Position numbers and translations under genes: made by a program. A DNA stretch of 56,824 nucleotides from Ktedonobacteria bacterium (GTDB taxonomy: Bacteria; Chloroflexota; Ktedonobacteria; Ktedonobacterales; JACDGC01), in contig DAIDGU010000059.1 of assembly GCA_027459785.1 (NCBI GenBank), positions 1 through 56,824 on the forward strand, read 5' to 3'. Shown here one piece after another: positions 42,431-49,844 of the stretch. The notes under the pieces were generated by a model. It was not told the origin of the DNA, ran no database searches, and saw only the letters and a list, made by a program, of their open reading frames with translations. Within the stretch, counting starts at the first letter, position 1. Every line of letters begins with the position of its first letter.

Positions 42431-42679
42431 AGTGACCCCACGCCTGTAAGGGCGGGGGCTTGTGAAAGCAAGCCCTGCTACTGACCAGTCTCAGCCCTGC
42501 AAGGGGCTACGTTACCGGAGCATGCATAGGCACCGTGGGGTGACCTTCCAGCCCCACGCACTGCGGTCAGTGATTAAATAGGCCGATGGGGAAGGCTCGT
42601 GTTGCTGACACGAAACCTCTGGATAACTTTGACGAGGAAAACTTTACCCGCGCAAGCGGAGACTTGTAGGAGTTGGCTG
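42431..42679 (+). ncRNA. IscB omega RNA (guide RNA scaffold)
   Basis: About 249 nt between the left end of the element and the iscB ATG fold into many clear helices: CCCC-A-CGCC/GGCG-GGGG (42436-42458); GGCTTG/CAAGCC (42457-42474); long-range ACTGACC (42480-42486) with GGTCAGT (42565-42571); inside it AGCCC/GGGCT (42493-42508) and CGTGGGG/CCCCACG (42534-42558); TCGTGT/ACACGA (42597-42613); CCGC-GCAA-GCGG (42648-42659). IscB family members use an RNA encoded just upstream of the gene, with the guide at its 5' end copied from DNA flanking the element. The guide here would be the roughly 16-25 nt ending near 42430. Exact ends are not determined. Confidence 0.85.
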
Positions 42680-44005
42680 ATGGCACTCGTCTTCGTCGTG
42701 GACCAGAACCGGAAACCACTGGACCCCGTGCATCCGGGCCGGGCGCGCTTCCTGCTGAGCGCAGGGCATGCCGCCGTCTTACGCCGCTACCCTTTCACCC
42801 TCATCCTGCAAGACACCAAGCCCGATGCTGAGCCACAGTCGTTGCGGGTGAAACTTGATCCGGGCAGTAAGACGACGGGCATCGCTGTCGTCAATGACAC
42901 CACTGGGCAGGTGGTGTGGGCGGCAGAACTGACCCACAAAGGGGAACAGGTCAAGGCCAAACTGGATGCCCGGCGGGGGCAACGGCGCGGGCGGCGGCAG
43001 CGCCACACGCGCTATCGACAGCCCCGCTTTGCTAACCGCACCCGTCCGCGTGGCTGGTTGCCACCGTCGTTGCGCAGTCGCATCGATAACGTGCTGACGT
43101 GGGTAGCGCGCATCAGTCGCTGGTGTCCCATCGGGGCCATCAGCCTGGAACTGGTGAAGTTCGATACGCACCTGATGCAGCATGCGGAAATCAGTGGGGT
43201 GCAATACCAGCAGGGGGAACTGGCAGGGTACGAAGTGCGGGAATATCTCTTGGAGAAGTGGCAGCGTGCCTGTGCCTACTGTGGGGCGCAAGGCGTTCCC
43301 TTGGAAGTGGAGCATATCGTTCCCAAGGCGCGGGGTGGCAGCAATCGGGTGAGCAACCTCACCCTGGCCTGTGAACCCTGCAACCAGGCCAAGGGGACGC
43401 AAACGGCGGCAGAATATGGCTTCCCGCAGATCCAAGCTCAAGCCAAGCAGCCCTTGCGCGATGCGGCGGCAGTGAATACGACCCGCTGGGCGCTGTACGA
43501 ACGGCTCCAGGCGACGGGCGTGCCGGTGGAAACGGGGACGGGGGGGCGCACCAAGTGGAACCGGACCCGGCGCGGGTTGCCGAAAACGCACTGGCTGGAT
43601 GCGGCCTGTGTGGGGGCGTCCACACCAGAGACGGTGCAGGTGGGGCAGGTGATCCCCCTCGTCATTCAGGCGACGGGACGCCAGCGCCGCCAGATGTGCT
43701 TGATGGATCGCTACGGCTTTCCCCGCACGAAAGGCAAAGGGGCGAGCACCATACAGGGCTTTCGCAGTGGTGATATTGTGCGCGCCGTGGTTCCCACGGG
43801 GAAGCAGATTGGCACCTATGTGGGCAACGTAGCCGTGCGCACAAGAGGCTCGTTCACCATCGCTATCCCTGCGGGAACCATCACGGATATCTCGTATCGT
43901 TATTGCCACCGGCTGCATGCCGCTGATGGCTACAGGTATCAGAAAGGAGTGGCGGTGCTTCCTCCCCATGCCTCGAAGGCAGGGGTACCCGCACCGCAGT
44001 TGTGA
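42680..44005 (+). CDS. iscB: RNA-guided DNA endonuclease IscB
   Basis: 441 aa from ATG 42680 (AGGAG 7 nt upstream). Ancestor-type relative of Cas9. N-terminal RRXRR/PLMP segment (1-50); RuvC-I with D60 (KLDPGSKTTGIAVV); arginine-rich bridge helix (about 95-120); RuvC-II with E157 (ISLELVKFD); HNH domain with zinc pairs C198xxC201 and C231xxC234 and catalytic H212 (VEHIVPKARGG); RuvC-III with H304 and D307 (THWLDAA); C-terminal TAM-interacting domain (about 330-425). All nuclease residues are present, so it should be active. Its stop codon overlaps the def start (TGATG), giving an iscB-def operon. Confidence 0.95.
   Translation: MALVFVVDQNRKPLDPVHPGRARFLLSAGHAAVLRRYPFTLILQDTKPDAEPQSLRVKLDPGSKTTGIAVVNDTTGQVVWAAELTHKGEQVKAKLDARRGQRRGRRQRHTRYRQPRFANRTRPRGWLPPSLRSRIDNVLTWVARISRWCPIGAISLELVKFDTHLMQHAEISGVQYQQGELAGYEVREYLLEKWQRACAYCGAQGVPLEVEHIVPKARGGSNRVSNLTLACEPCNQAKGTQTAAEYGFPQIQAQAKQPLRDAAAVNTTRWALYERLQATGVPVETGTGGRTKWNRTRRGLPKTHWLDAACVGASTPETVQVGQVIPLVIQATGRQRRQMCLMDRYGFPRTKGKGASTIQGFRSGDIVRAVVPTGKQIGTYVGNVAVRTRGSFTIAIPAGTITDISYRYCHRLHAADGYRYQKGVAVLPPHASKAGVPAPQL
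43964..43985 (+). other. Right-end hairpin of the IscB element
   Basis: CCCC (43964-43967), A, TGCC (43969-43972), loop TCGAA, GGCA (43978-43981), GGGG (43982-43985). It lies inside the iscB coding sequence, 20 nt before the stop codon. Confidence 0.75.
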
Positions 44006-44529
44006 TGGGCATCCGCACTATTATTACACTCGAACATCCCAAAGGACATATGTTGCGGGAGAAGGCGAAAAAAGTCACGCAATTCGATGCCGGCCTCGAA
44101 CGCCTGGTGCGCGATATGTGGGAGACGATGCGCGAGGCTCCCGGCGTGGGGCTGGCCGCGCCGCAGATCGCCGTGCCGTTGCGCGTGTTGGTGGCGGAAT
44201 ATGAGGAGGAACACTGCGCCCTCGTCAACCCGGAGATCGTCAAGATGGCGGGTGAAGTCACCGGAACCGAAGGCTGCCTGAGCATCCCTGGCTATGTCGG
44301 CGACAACATCCGCCGCGCCGAAAAGATCACCGTGAAGGCCCGCAACGAGAAAGGTTCGCCCGTCAAGATCACGGCGGAAGGCTGGTTCGCGCGCGTGCTG
44401 CAACATGAGATCGACCACCTCAACGGCATCCTCTACACCGACCGGCTGGATCGGCCCGAAGATCTGCACGAAGTCGGCCCGGAAGACGAAGACGAGGAAC
44501 TGGCCCCCGCGCAAAAAGCGCAAGCATAG
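44005..44529 (+). CDS. def: Peptide deformylase
   Basis: 174 aa. Metalloenzyme that removes the N-formyl group from nascent proteins. All three signatures are present: GVGLAAPQIAVP, EGCLSIPG (metal-binding Cys) and QHEIDHLNG (two metal His and catalytic Glu). ATG 44005 is preferred; GTG 44002 is in frame and adjacent. No ribosome binding site lies close upstream; the nearest purine run is the right-end hairpin of the IscB element. Translation therefore probably depends on ribosomes finishing iscB (TGATG overlap). The usual partner fmt is not in the window. The acidic C-terminal tail (PEDEDEELAP) is unremarkable. Confidence 0.95.
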   Translation: MGIRTIITLEHPKGHMLREKAKKVTQFDAGLERLVRDMWETMREAPGVGLAAPQIAVPLRVLVAEYEEEHCALVNPEIVKMAGEVTGTEGCLSIPGYVGDNIRRAEKITVKARNEKGSPVKITAEGWFARVLQHEIDHLNGILYTDRLDRPEDLHEVGPEDEDEELAPAQKAQA

Positions 44530-44606
44530 GATGGAGCTTATTTCAGGAACATGAGCTTATCCAGCAGTGCGAAGGGATAGTGGTAGCGCGCCGCTCGTCG
44601 GGGTGG

Positions 44607-45809
44607 TCATACTTTGTTGCTTTTGGTGATGCGGTGCTGGCGCACCTCGCCGACGTGCTGTTTCAAGAAAGCCATGAAAGGCGTGCCGCTGGTGCCAATC
44701 TCCGTCGAGTTGGCGGGGTCGCGCTGGCTCTGCGCGTGGATGTAGCGCGCGGCGAATTTGAAATGATCCTGCCGGAAGGCGACCGAAACATCCAGGCAGT
44801 GGTTATAGGCGGCGACGAGCGCCGGCGCTTGCGTGGCGCGACGCTTGACGAAGGCGCGGATGGCGGGCCGCTGGCGCATCAGTTCGATGAAGGCGCGGTG
44901 CGGCGGCGGCATGTAGTCGCGCAGCGAGCGCATGTAGCGACCAAAGGGATTATCGTTGAAAACCAACCCCAGCGCGTCGTCGATGGCGGGGATGATGGCG
45001 CTCTGCGCGCCGGAGCCGCCCCGGAAAAATTGCGGCTGCCCGGCATATGGTGCCACGTCGTCATAGAGCATGCCATCCGGCAGCGCGGGATTATCCAACC
45101 AACCCGACAGATAGGGCCGGACACGGTGATAATAGATGTAGGGATCGCACTTTTCCGGCGTGCGGTTGAGGACGGCCAGCATAGCCACGATGGCGTGCGC
45201 CAGGATGCCCAGTTGCGCCGTGACCAGCGCGACATCGCCCGCCGCCACGCCGTCTTGCGCCACGATCAGCGCGTACAGCCCTGGCCCCGCCTGAGCTTCG
45301 ATGGCGATGTGGATCATGCCGAACCAGTCTTCATCCATGCCGCCCAGGAAGTGCTGGGGCCGCACCAGATTTTCCAGCGCGATTGGTCCGGCGGGATCGA
45401 GCCGTTGCCAGTTGTGCAGGATGTAGGAGGCGTAGGTCAGCACCGGCGGGCGCTGCACGTGCTGCGCCACAGCGTGCCATGGCACGGCCACGGGCGCGGG
45501 GATGTGCGTGCTGACGGGCGGCGCGGCGAAAACATACGCATGGCCGAAGTAGGCGAGCAGCAGCATGGCGCGCTCCCATGCCGCCTCGGTCGTCAGGGAT
45601 TGCGGATCGAGCAGCGGCAGCGCGGCGATCGCTGTGCGCGCCTGGCCCGCCGCCAGCAGCGCGGGCAGCGCCGCGCCCAACTCGTCCCATGCGGCATACT
45701 CTGCCGGCAGGCGCACCAGCGGATCTGCGGCTGGCAGAAAGCCGCGCACCGGATGAATGCCGTATCGCTGCATGATCGCGTGCGTGTCGTCAATCGCCCT
45801 TGCCGTCAT
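44607..45809 (-). CDS. Indoleamine 2,3-dioxygenase-like heme protein
   Basis: 400 aa, usual IDO length. IDO enzymes open the indole ring of tryptophan to N-formylkynurenine using heme and O2. Visible: YASYILHNWQRLDP and GMIHIAIEAQAGP in the small/large domain junction, YMPPPHRAFIELM (substrate-site helix), proximal heme ligand His349 in FRQDHFKFAARYI, and the C-terminal loop IGTSGTPFMAFLK, where animal and fungal enzymes have GTGGT. ATG 45809 has GGGAG 8 nt upstream. No kynurenine-pathway neighbours are present, so a PrnB-like or other role is also possible. It converges on def. Confidence 0.85.
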   Translation of the reverse strand: MTARAIDDTHAIMQRYGIHPVRGFLPAADPLVRLPAEYAAWDELGAALPALLAAGQARTAIAALPLLDPQSLTTEAAWERAMLLLAYFGHAYVFAAPPVSTHIPAPVAVPWHAVAQHVQRPPVLTYASYILHNWQRLDPAGPIALENLVRPQHFLGGMDEDWFGMIHIAIEAQAGPGLYALIVAQDGVAAGDVALVTAQLGILAHAIVAMLAVLNRTPEKCDPYIYYHRVRPYLSGWLDNPALPDGMLYDDVAPYAGQPQFFRGGSGAQSAIIPAIDDALGLVFNDNPFGRYMRSLRDYMPPPHRAFIELMRQRPAIRAFVKRRATQAPALVAAYNHCLDVSVAFRQDHFKFAARYIHAQSQRDPANSTEIGTSGTPFMAFLKQHVGEVRQHRITKSNKV

Positions 45810-45887
45810 TCTGATCGCTCCCTGCCCTGCTGGATCGCGTTCTGATTATCAGTATAGTATGTGGCAGCGGATTTTGCCTGGGGCTAC

Positions 45888-46886
45888 CTATGCGCCTTTA
45901 TCCAGCGGGGGGGCGTGGACCAGGCGGAAGTCGTGCAGGCGCGCTTCGCCCGTGCCGGTGCCTGCGGCGACGGCGGCGGTATCCATCACCCGCGTGTCGT
46001 CTTCTAGTAGCGCAGCATGGCGGCGATTCGCCAGCAGGCCGTCCAGCCCGGCGTCGGCCAGCAGCCATTCCGCCAGCAACACATAGCCGGCCCACACGCG
46101 CTGGTCCTGCGTGCGCTCCCACACCGGTTCGCCATAACGAAAGGCATGGTCAAAGAAATCGCTCTGGCGGATAGCGAAGGGAAAGAGGCGCTCTTTCAGC
46201 GGCTCGCCCTCGACCTCGCCGGAATGCATCAGCGTATTGACGATATCGCCAGCGCGCTTGTTGCGTGGCTCGCAGTGGGTGAGGATGATGCCGCCGAGCG
46301 TGGCGCGGGCATTGGCATCGCGCCCCCGCCGCAGCAGCCGCAACGTCGCATCCATTCCCTCCAGGGATGATGCATCGGCAACGAAAGGGATGAGTACGCG
46401 ATCCGTCGCCAGCAGGGCGTTGTCTTGCAAGATGCTATCGGCGGCGGGGAAATCGATCAGGATGATATCGAAGGCGGAATCCACGGTGCGCAAGATGCCG
46501 TCGATGACATACGGCGAGCGCAGGCGGCGATTGACCTGGCCCAGCCCCTCATCATACGGCAAGAGGGCCATCATGCCCCCACCCCAACTGGGCTTGGTCA
46601 GCAGCGGCACGGGCAGGTGCAGCGCGTCCAGCGCGGCCAGCACATCGTCGGGATGAGACAGATCTTGTTCTTGCAACACAGTGAAAGGTTCGAGCAATTC
46701 GCTGAACAGGCCGTGTGGCACGTTGGGCCAGCAATCGCGCAGCGCGGTGGAGGCTGTCCCCGGCTGAGCCAGGTCCACCACCAGCACGCGCGCCCCGTAG
46801 AGCGCGCACAGCCGCGCCAAGGTCGTCACCGTCGTGGATTTCCCCTGACCGCCCTTGTTGATCGCCACGCCATACACCCGTTGCAT
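45888..46886 (-). CDS. ParA/MinD-family ATPase
   Basis: 332 aa. Deviant Walker A KGGQGKSTTVTTLA near residue 11, LVVDLAQPGTAS, and ILIDFPAADS as Walker B; the family drives plasmid or chromosome partition or positions protein complexes. The last 70 residues extend beyond a standard ParA. ATG 46886 follows AAGGAGCGGCGAGG. No parB gene is adjacent; instead the 637-nt intergenic region carries four DnaA-box-like sequences, and a membrane/coiled-coil protein gene lies on its other side. A role in partition is plausible but inferred. Confidence 0.87.
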   Translation of the reverse strand: MQRVYGVAINKGGQGKSTTVTTLARLCALYGARVLVVDLAQPGTASTALRDCWPNVPHGLFSELLEPFTVLQEQDLSHPDDVLAALDALHLPVPLLTKPSWGGGMMALLPYDEGLGQVNRRLRSPYVIDGILRTVDSAFDIILIDFPAADSILQDNALLATDRVLIPFVADASSLEGMDATLRLLRRGRDANARATLGGIILTHCEPRNKRAGDIVNTLMHSGEVEGEPLKERLFPFAIRQSDFFDHAFRYGEPVWERTQDQRVWAGYVLLAEWLLADAGLDGLLANRRHAALLEDDTRVMDTAAVAAGTGTGEARLHDFRLVHAPPLDKGA

Positions 46887-47189
46887 CCTCGCCGCTCCTT
46901 TTCAGGGACTTGCCTAGCCGCCAGGGGTTGTTAGGATCGCCCCGCCCATGCGTTCTACTTCCAAGAGCGAAGTATCCGCCGCCAGCGGGTGGATGTCAAT
47001 CATGCAGGGACCATACGCCCACCCGAAAGTCCCCACGCGAATAGGCTAGCCCTGATAGGTCTCTTGATCACGTTTTTGGCTCTCTGCCTTGTGTGCTTTG
47101 TGCTCTTAGGTAAAATGGCTATAGTCGGACTACCAATAGGGCTACCTGTCAGAGTAGTTGTCCATGCAACCTGGTAAGCTAAGACTACG

Positions 47190-47230
47190 TTATCCACCGG
47201 AACTATCCACGCTTTATCCACTTATCCACC
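47190..47230 (+). other. Cluster of four DnaA-box-like sequences (possible replication origin)
   Basis: TTATCCACC (47190-47198), CTATCCACG (47203-47211), TTATCCACT (47214-47222) and TTATCCACC (47222-47230), all in the same direction within 41 bp. The consensus DnaA box is TTATCCACA. They lie in the largest intergenic region near a ParA gene. An AT-richer stretch (about 47060-47130) lies to the left as a possible unwinding element. dnaA, dnaN or a rep gene is not in the window. Confidence 0.6.
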
Positions 47231-47385
47231 GCGCACCGGTCGGCAGGCCAGCCATAGGACCGAGGACGCGCGGCCACGCGGGGCTATGTTGGTGGGATGA
47301 CGGTGCAGAGCATGCTGATTCACGCGCCAGAACTCAGAGGTCGGTCAAGGGATATGACGGCCAGCGGGGCATCCGCGCACACAGC

Positions 47386-47409
47386 CGTACCGCACGGATT
47401 TGCGGTACG
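47386..47409. promoter_or_regulatory. Perfect 9-bp inverted repeat
   Basis: CGTACCGCA (47386-47394) and TGCGGTACG (47401-47409), 6-nt centre. About 115 nt before the 47524 gene. Could be an operator or partition site; it does not match the usual parS consensus. Confidence 0.45.
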
Positions 47410-47523
47410 TTACAGCGGATCGTTCCGGCGCAGCAGGCGCGCAATCATATTGAGGCCAGCTTGATGTCATGCGCGGGTGGCTTAAGATAAGCGCCGCCCC
47501 AGCGCAAGGAGGAATCGTGGATC

Positions 47524-48789
47524 ATGGCGCAGTTAACGAACGCCGACCTAGAACAGGAAACCAAAGCGGCAAGCACCAAGAATGACGAAGCGTTACCATT
47601 ACCCAAATGGTTGACGAAAATTTATTACGTCTTTCCCGTCATTCTGTATGTGCCGGACATGCTGTTCAATTTCTACGTGTATAGCGATGGGTCGGGATTA
47701 GATACGAACTCCTTCACCATCACGAATTTGCCCGGCTATCTGCTCTGGGGCTTCCTGGCTGCTGGCATCGTCGGTATGGCCTGGCTGTGTTCGGTATTGG
47801 CTCCCTGGCACTGGATCAAGGGGAACAAATTCCAGTCGATTATGTGCTGGTTTGGCGTGGTCATCGCTACCTGTATTACGATCTGGAACAGCCTCGCCTA
47901 TCGCTCGATTAAATTCAAAGAGTTCGCCACCGACCAGTGGTTCATGCAAACTTTCCACTGGACCGGCTTCTCGCCCACGATGGTACTCGTCGCCGTTGCG
48001 CCGCCTTTCTGGGGCTTGTTCTGGGCCATCGTACAGCCCGCTGTCGGCAAGAAATCCATCGCCGAAGAGCAGGAGTCGCACCAGATGAAGCTGGAGCGCC
48101 TCAAGCAAGAATCCGAATACAAGCGCTTGCGCGCCGAGGCCAACGCCCAGGTGCGTTCCGCCCAGCTCAAAGGGCTGGCAGCAACCGTGCGTTCGGCCCG
48201 CGCCCAGGTGGCGGGCCAGGAAGTCGCTGAAGCGCCGGAGCAGGACGACAGCCAGCAGGCTGAACGTGCGCTCCCCGCTGGCGCAGACCGCGTAGTGGCG
48301 CTGCCCAGCGCCAGCATCCGCCGCCTGAGCGAGCGCCGCTCGCCGTGGGGTGAAGAAACCACCGAGAGCGGCGAACACGACATCGTGCGCGGTGCCGCCG
48401 CCAGCATGTCCTATTCCGTCGCCGCCGCGCCCCGCGATGATGTCTTCGAGGCACCATCCGGCGAGTTCGCCGTGCGCCCGATGCAGGGGATGCTGATGGG
48501 CGAGGGTCGCGCCACGAACAGCGGCGAGCACGAGACCGTGCTTTCGACCTCGCGCCCCGGCATGCCGCGCGCCAGCACGCTGCTGCGCAACTACGCCGAT
48601 GGCGAGCATGTGATGCGCGCCGTGGATGGCGATGTCGAGCGCATGCGCAACCAGGGCATGAAGGTGACGATCAAATCCTTCGCCGAGTATCGCGGCATCG
48701 AACTCAGCCTGGCCAAGCAACTGCTGGCCAAGTGGCGCGAATGGAAGCAGGCGCAAGCCCAGCCCGCCCGCGCCGAGATGGCCGAATAG
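47524..48789 (+). CDS. Membrane protein with coiled coil and C-terminal helical domain
   Basis: 421 aa. Four hydrophobic segments (about 28-50, 70-95, 105-125, 148-168), then a charged coiled coil (about 178-225, EEQESHQMKLERLKQESEYK), a disordered middle (about 230-345) with two similar SGEH(D/E) phrases, and a basic C-terminal helical domain (about 370-415, KSFAEYRGIELSLAKQLLAK) that resembles a small winged or helix-turn-helix DNA-binding module. Such a layout could tether DNA to the membrane. It stands opposite the ParA gene across the DnaA-box region. The family is not recognised. Confidence 0.7.
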   Translation: MAQLTNADLEQETKAASTKNDEALPLPKWLTKIYYVFPVILYVPDMLFNFYVYSDGSGLDTNSFTITNLPGYLLWGFLAAGIVGMAWLCSVLAPWHWIKGNKFQSIMCWFGVVIATCITIWNSLAYRSIKFKEFATDQWFMQTFHWTGFSPTMVLVAVAPPFWGLFWAIVQPAVGKKSIAEEQESHQMKLERLKQESEYKRLRAEANAQVRSAQLKGLAATVRSARAQVAGQEVAEAPEQDDSQQAERALPAGADRVVALPSASIRRLSERRSPWGEETTESGEHDIVRGAAASMSYSVAAAPRDDVFEAPSGEFAVRPMQGMLMGEGRATNSGEHETVLSTSRPGMPRASTLLRNYADGEHVMRAVDGDVERMRNQGMKVTIKSFAEYRGIELSLAKQLLAKWREWKQAQAQPARAEMAE

Positions 48790-48824
48790 CTCCCCCTCGT
48801 CCGCTCCCCCTCCAACCGCGAAAA

Positions 48825-48850
48825 GGCAGGTCACACGACCTGCCCTTTCT
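48825..48850. terminator. Intrinsic terminator
   Basis: GGCAGGTC (48825-48832), loop ACAC, GACCTGCC (48837-48844), then CTTTCT; an AAAA run precedes the stem. Perfect 8-bp stem between the 47524 gene and the convergent dtd gene; it could serve both. Confidence 0.8.
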
Positions 48851-48892
48851 ATTTGGCTTCAGCGCGCCCATACCAAGATATTTTGCAGGGGA

Positions 48893-49330
48893 TCAGCCGT
48901 CGAGGATGAGCGTGACGGGTCCGTCGTTGACGAGCGCGACCTGCATGTGCGCGCCGAAGCGGCCTTCCGCCACGGTCAGACCGAGGGCGCGCAGCGTGGC
49001 GGCGCACTGGGCGATGAGGGGCGCGGCGACCTCCGGCGGGGCCGCGCCGGCGAAGCTGGGGCGCGTTCCCTTGCGCAGATCGCCGTATAGCGTGAATTGG
49101 GAGACGACCAGAATCGCCGCGCCGCTAGCCAGCGCGGAACGGTTCATCTTGCCGGCGTCATCGGGGAAGATGCGCAGGCGCGCGACCTTGGCGGCGAGCG
49201 CGGCGACGCTCGCTGCCGTATCCGCCGGCCCAACGGCGACGAGCAGTAGCAAGCCGGGGCCAATCGCGCCGACAACGTCATCCGCTACCGTCACGCGCGC
49301 CTCGCTGACGCGCTGCACGACGATGCGCAT
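48893..49330 (-). CDS. dtd: D-aminoacyl-tRNA deacylase
   Basis: 145 aa, standard Dtd length. Removes D-amino acids (and glycine from tRNA-Ala) mischarged onto tRNA. N-terminal [15 protein letters not shown], the SQFTLYGD strand carrying the Ser/Gln specificity motif, KGTRPSF, and the cross-subunit NDGPVT loop are all intact. The ATG has no obvious ribosome binding site and lies 9 nt after the FmdB-like gene, so the two are probably read together. Confidence 0.95.
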   Translation of the reverse strand: MRIVVQRVSEARVTVADDVVGAIGPGLLLLVAVGPADTAASVAALAAKVARLRIFPDDAGKMNRSALASGAAILVVSQFTLYGDLRKGTRPSFAGAAPPEVAAPLIAQCAATLRALGLTVAEGRFGAHMQVALVNDGPVTLILDG

Positions 49331-49339
49331 GGCGCGGGG

Positions 49340-49711
49340 CTAACTCGCGGCGGGCGCGCTCGTCTTGGACGCGCTGGCGCTGCTCGCTTTATCAGGGCTG
49401 TTGGGGCTCGCTTTATCGGTGCCGCTGCTGGCGGCGGAGCCGCCATCGCTGGGCTTGCTCGCGCCGGCGTCGCCGCTGCTCTCGCTCTTGCCGGCGTCAC
49501 CGGTGGTCGCGGCTGGTTCCGTGGCGATCTGCGAGCGCCGGCTGTCGGTGCTATAAAAGCCGCTGCCCTTGAAGACGATGCCAGCAGGGAAAAGCACGCG
49601 ATGGATCGGGCCTTCACACTGGGGGCAGGTGGTCAGCGGATCATCGGTCATATGTTGCCAGGCTTCAAAACGATGGCCGCAATTTTCGCAGCGATAGACA
49701 TAGGTGGGCAT
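49340..49711 (-). CDS. FmdB-family zinc-ribbon protein
   Basis: 123 aa from ATG 49711. N-terminal zinc ribbon of the FmdB type: MPTYVYRCENCGHRFEA with CxxC, then TTCPQCEGP as the second CxxC. FKGSGFYSTD is the usual end of the ordered part. The remaining 55 residues are a low-complexity Ser/Ala/Gly/Asp tail (KSESSGDAGASKPSDGG), longer than in most homologues. AGGAGG lies about 13 nt upstream. The longer frame to 49885 is unsupported. FmdB proteins are putative regulators; the precise role is unknown. Operon with dtd. Confidence 0.88.
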   Translation of the reverse strand: MPTYVYRCENCGHRFEAWQHMTDDPLTTCPQCEGPIHRVLFPAGIVFKGSGFYSTDSRRSQIATEPAATTGDAGKSESSGDAGASKPSDGGSAASSGTDKASPNSPDKASSASASKTSAPAAS

Positions 49712-49844
49712 GGATGGTGCAGTTCCTCCTGCATGCGCAGCGTGGAATAGGAAGGCGTGGCGCGCACGCCCTTTCAACGCCTTATTATACCACATTTCGA
49801 TGGTTCGTTGCCCACCGGCGCGGCATAGCTTGCCACCGACACGC

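Larger units (their letters stand above)
42431..43990 (+). mobile_element. IscB element (IS200/IS605-related, no TnpA)
   Basis: Left end: hairpin 42436-42458 (CCCC, bulged A, CGCC, loop, GGCG, GGGG). Right end: hairpin 43964-43985 (CCCC, bulged A, TGCC, loop, GGCA, GGGG). The shared shape with a bulged A is that of subterminal hairpins recognised by Y1 transposases. No tnpA gene lies in or near the element, so movement would need a transposase from elsewhere. Boundaries are approximate; the right end lies within the last codons of iscB. Confidence 0.75.
46887..47523. other. Large intergenic region between ParA and a membrane protein gene
   Basis: 637 nt without a convincing gene. It holds the DnaA-box cluster (47190-47230), the 9-bp inverted repeat (47386-47409) and, at its right edge, AAGGAGG (47506-47512), the ribosome binding site of the 47524 gene. 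Short frames here show no coding character. Confidence 0.5.

Noticed and set aside
42599..42679. Upstream extension of iscB by 27 codons
   Set aside because: The extension is translated from omega RNA helices; the conserved IscB N-terminus starts at 42680 with AGGAG upstream.
47387..47408. Canonical parS site
   Set aside because: The inverted repeat does not match TGTTTCACGTGAAACA; kept only as an unassigned palindrome.
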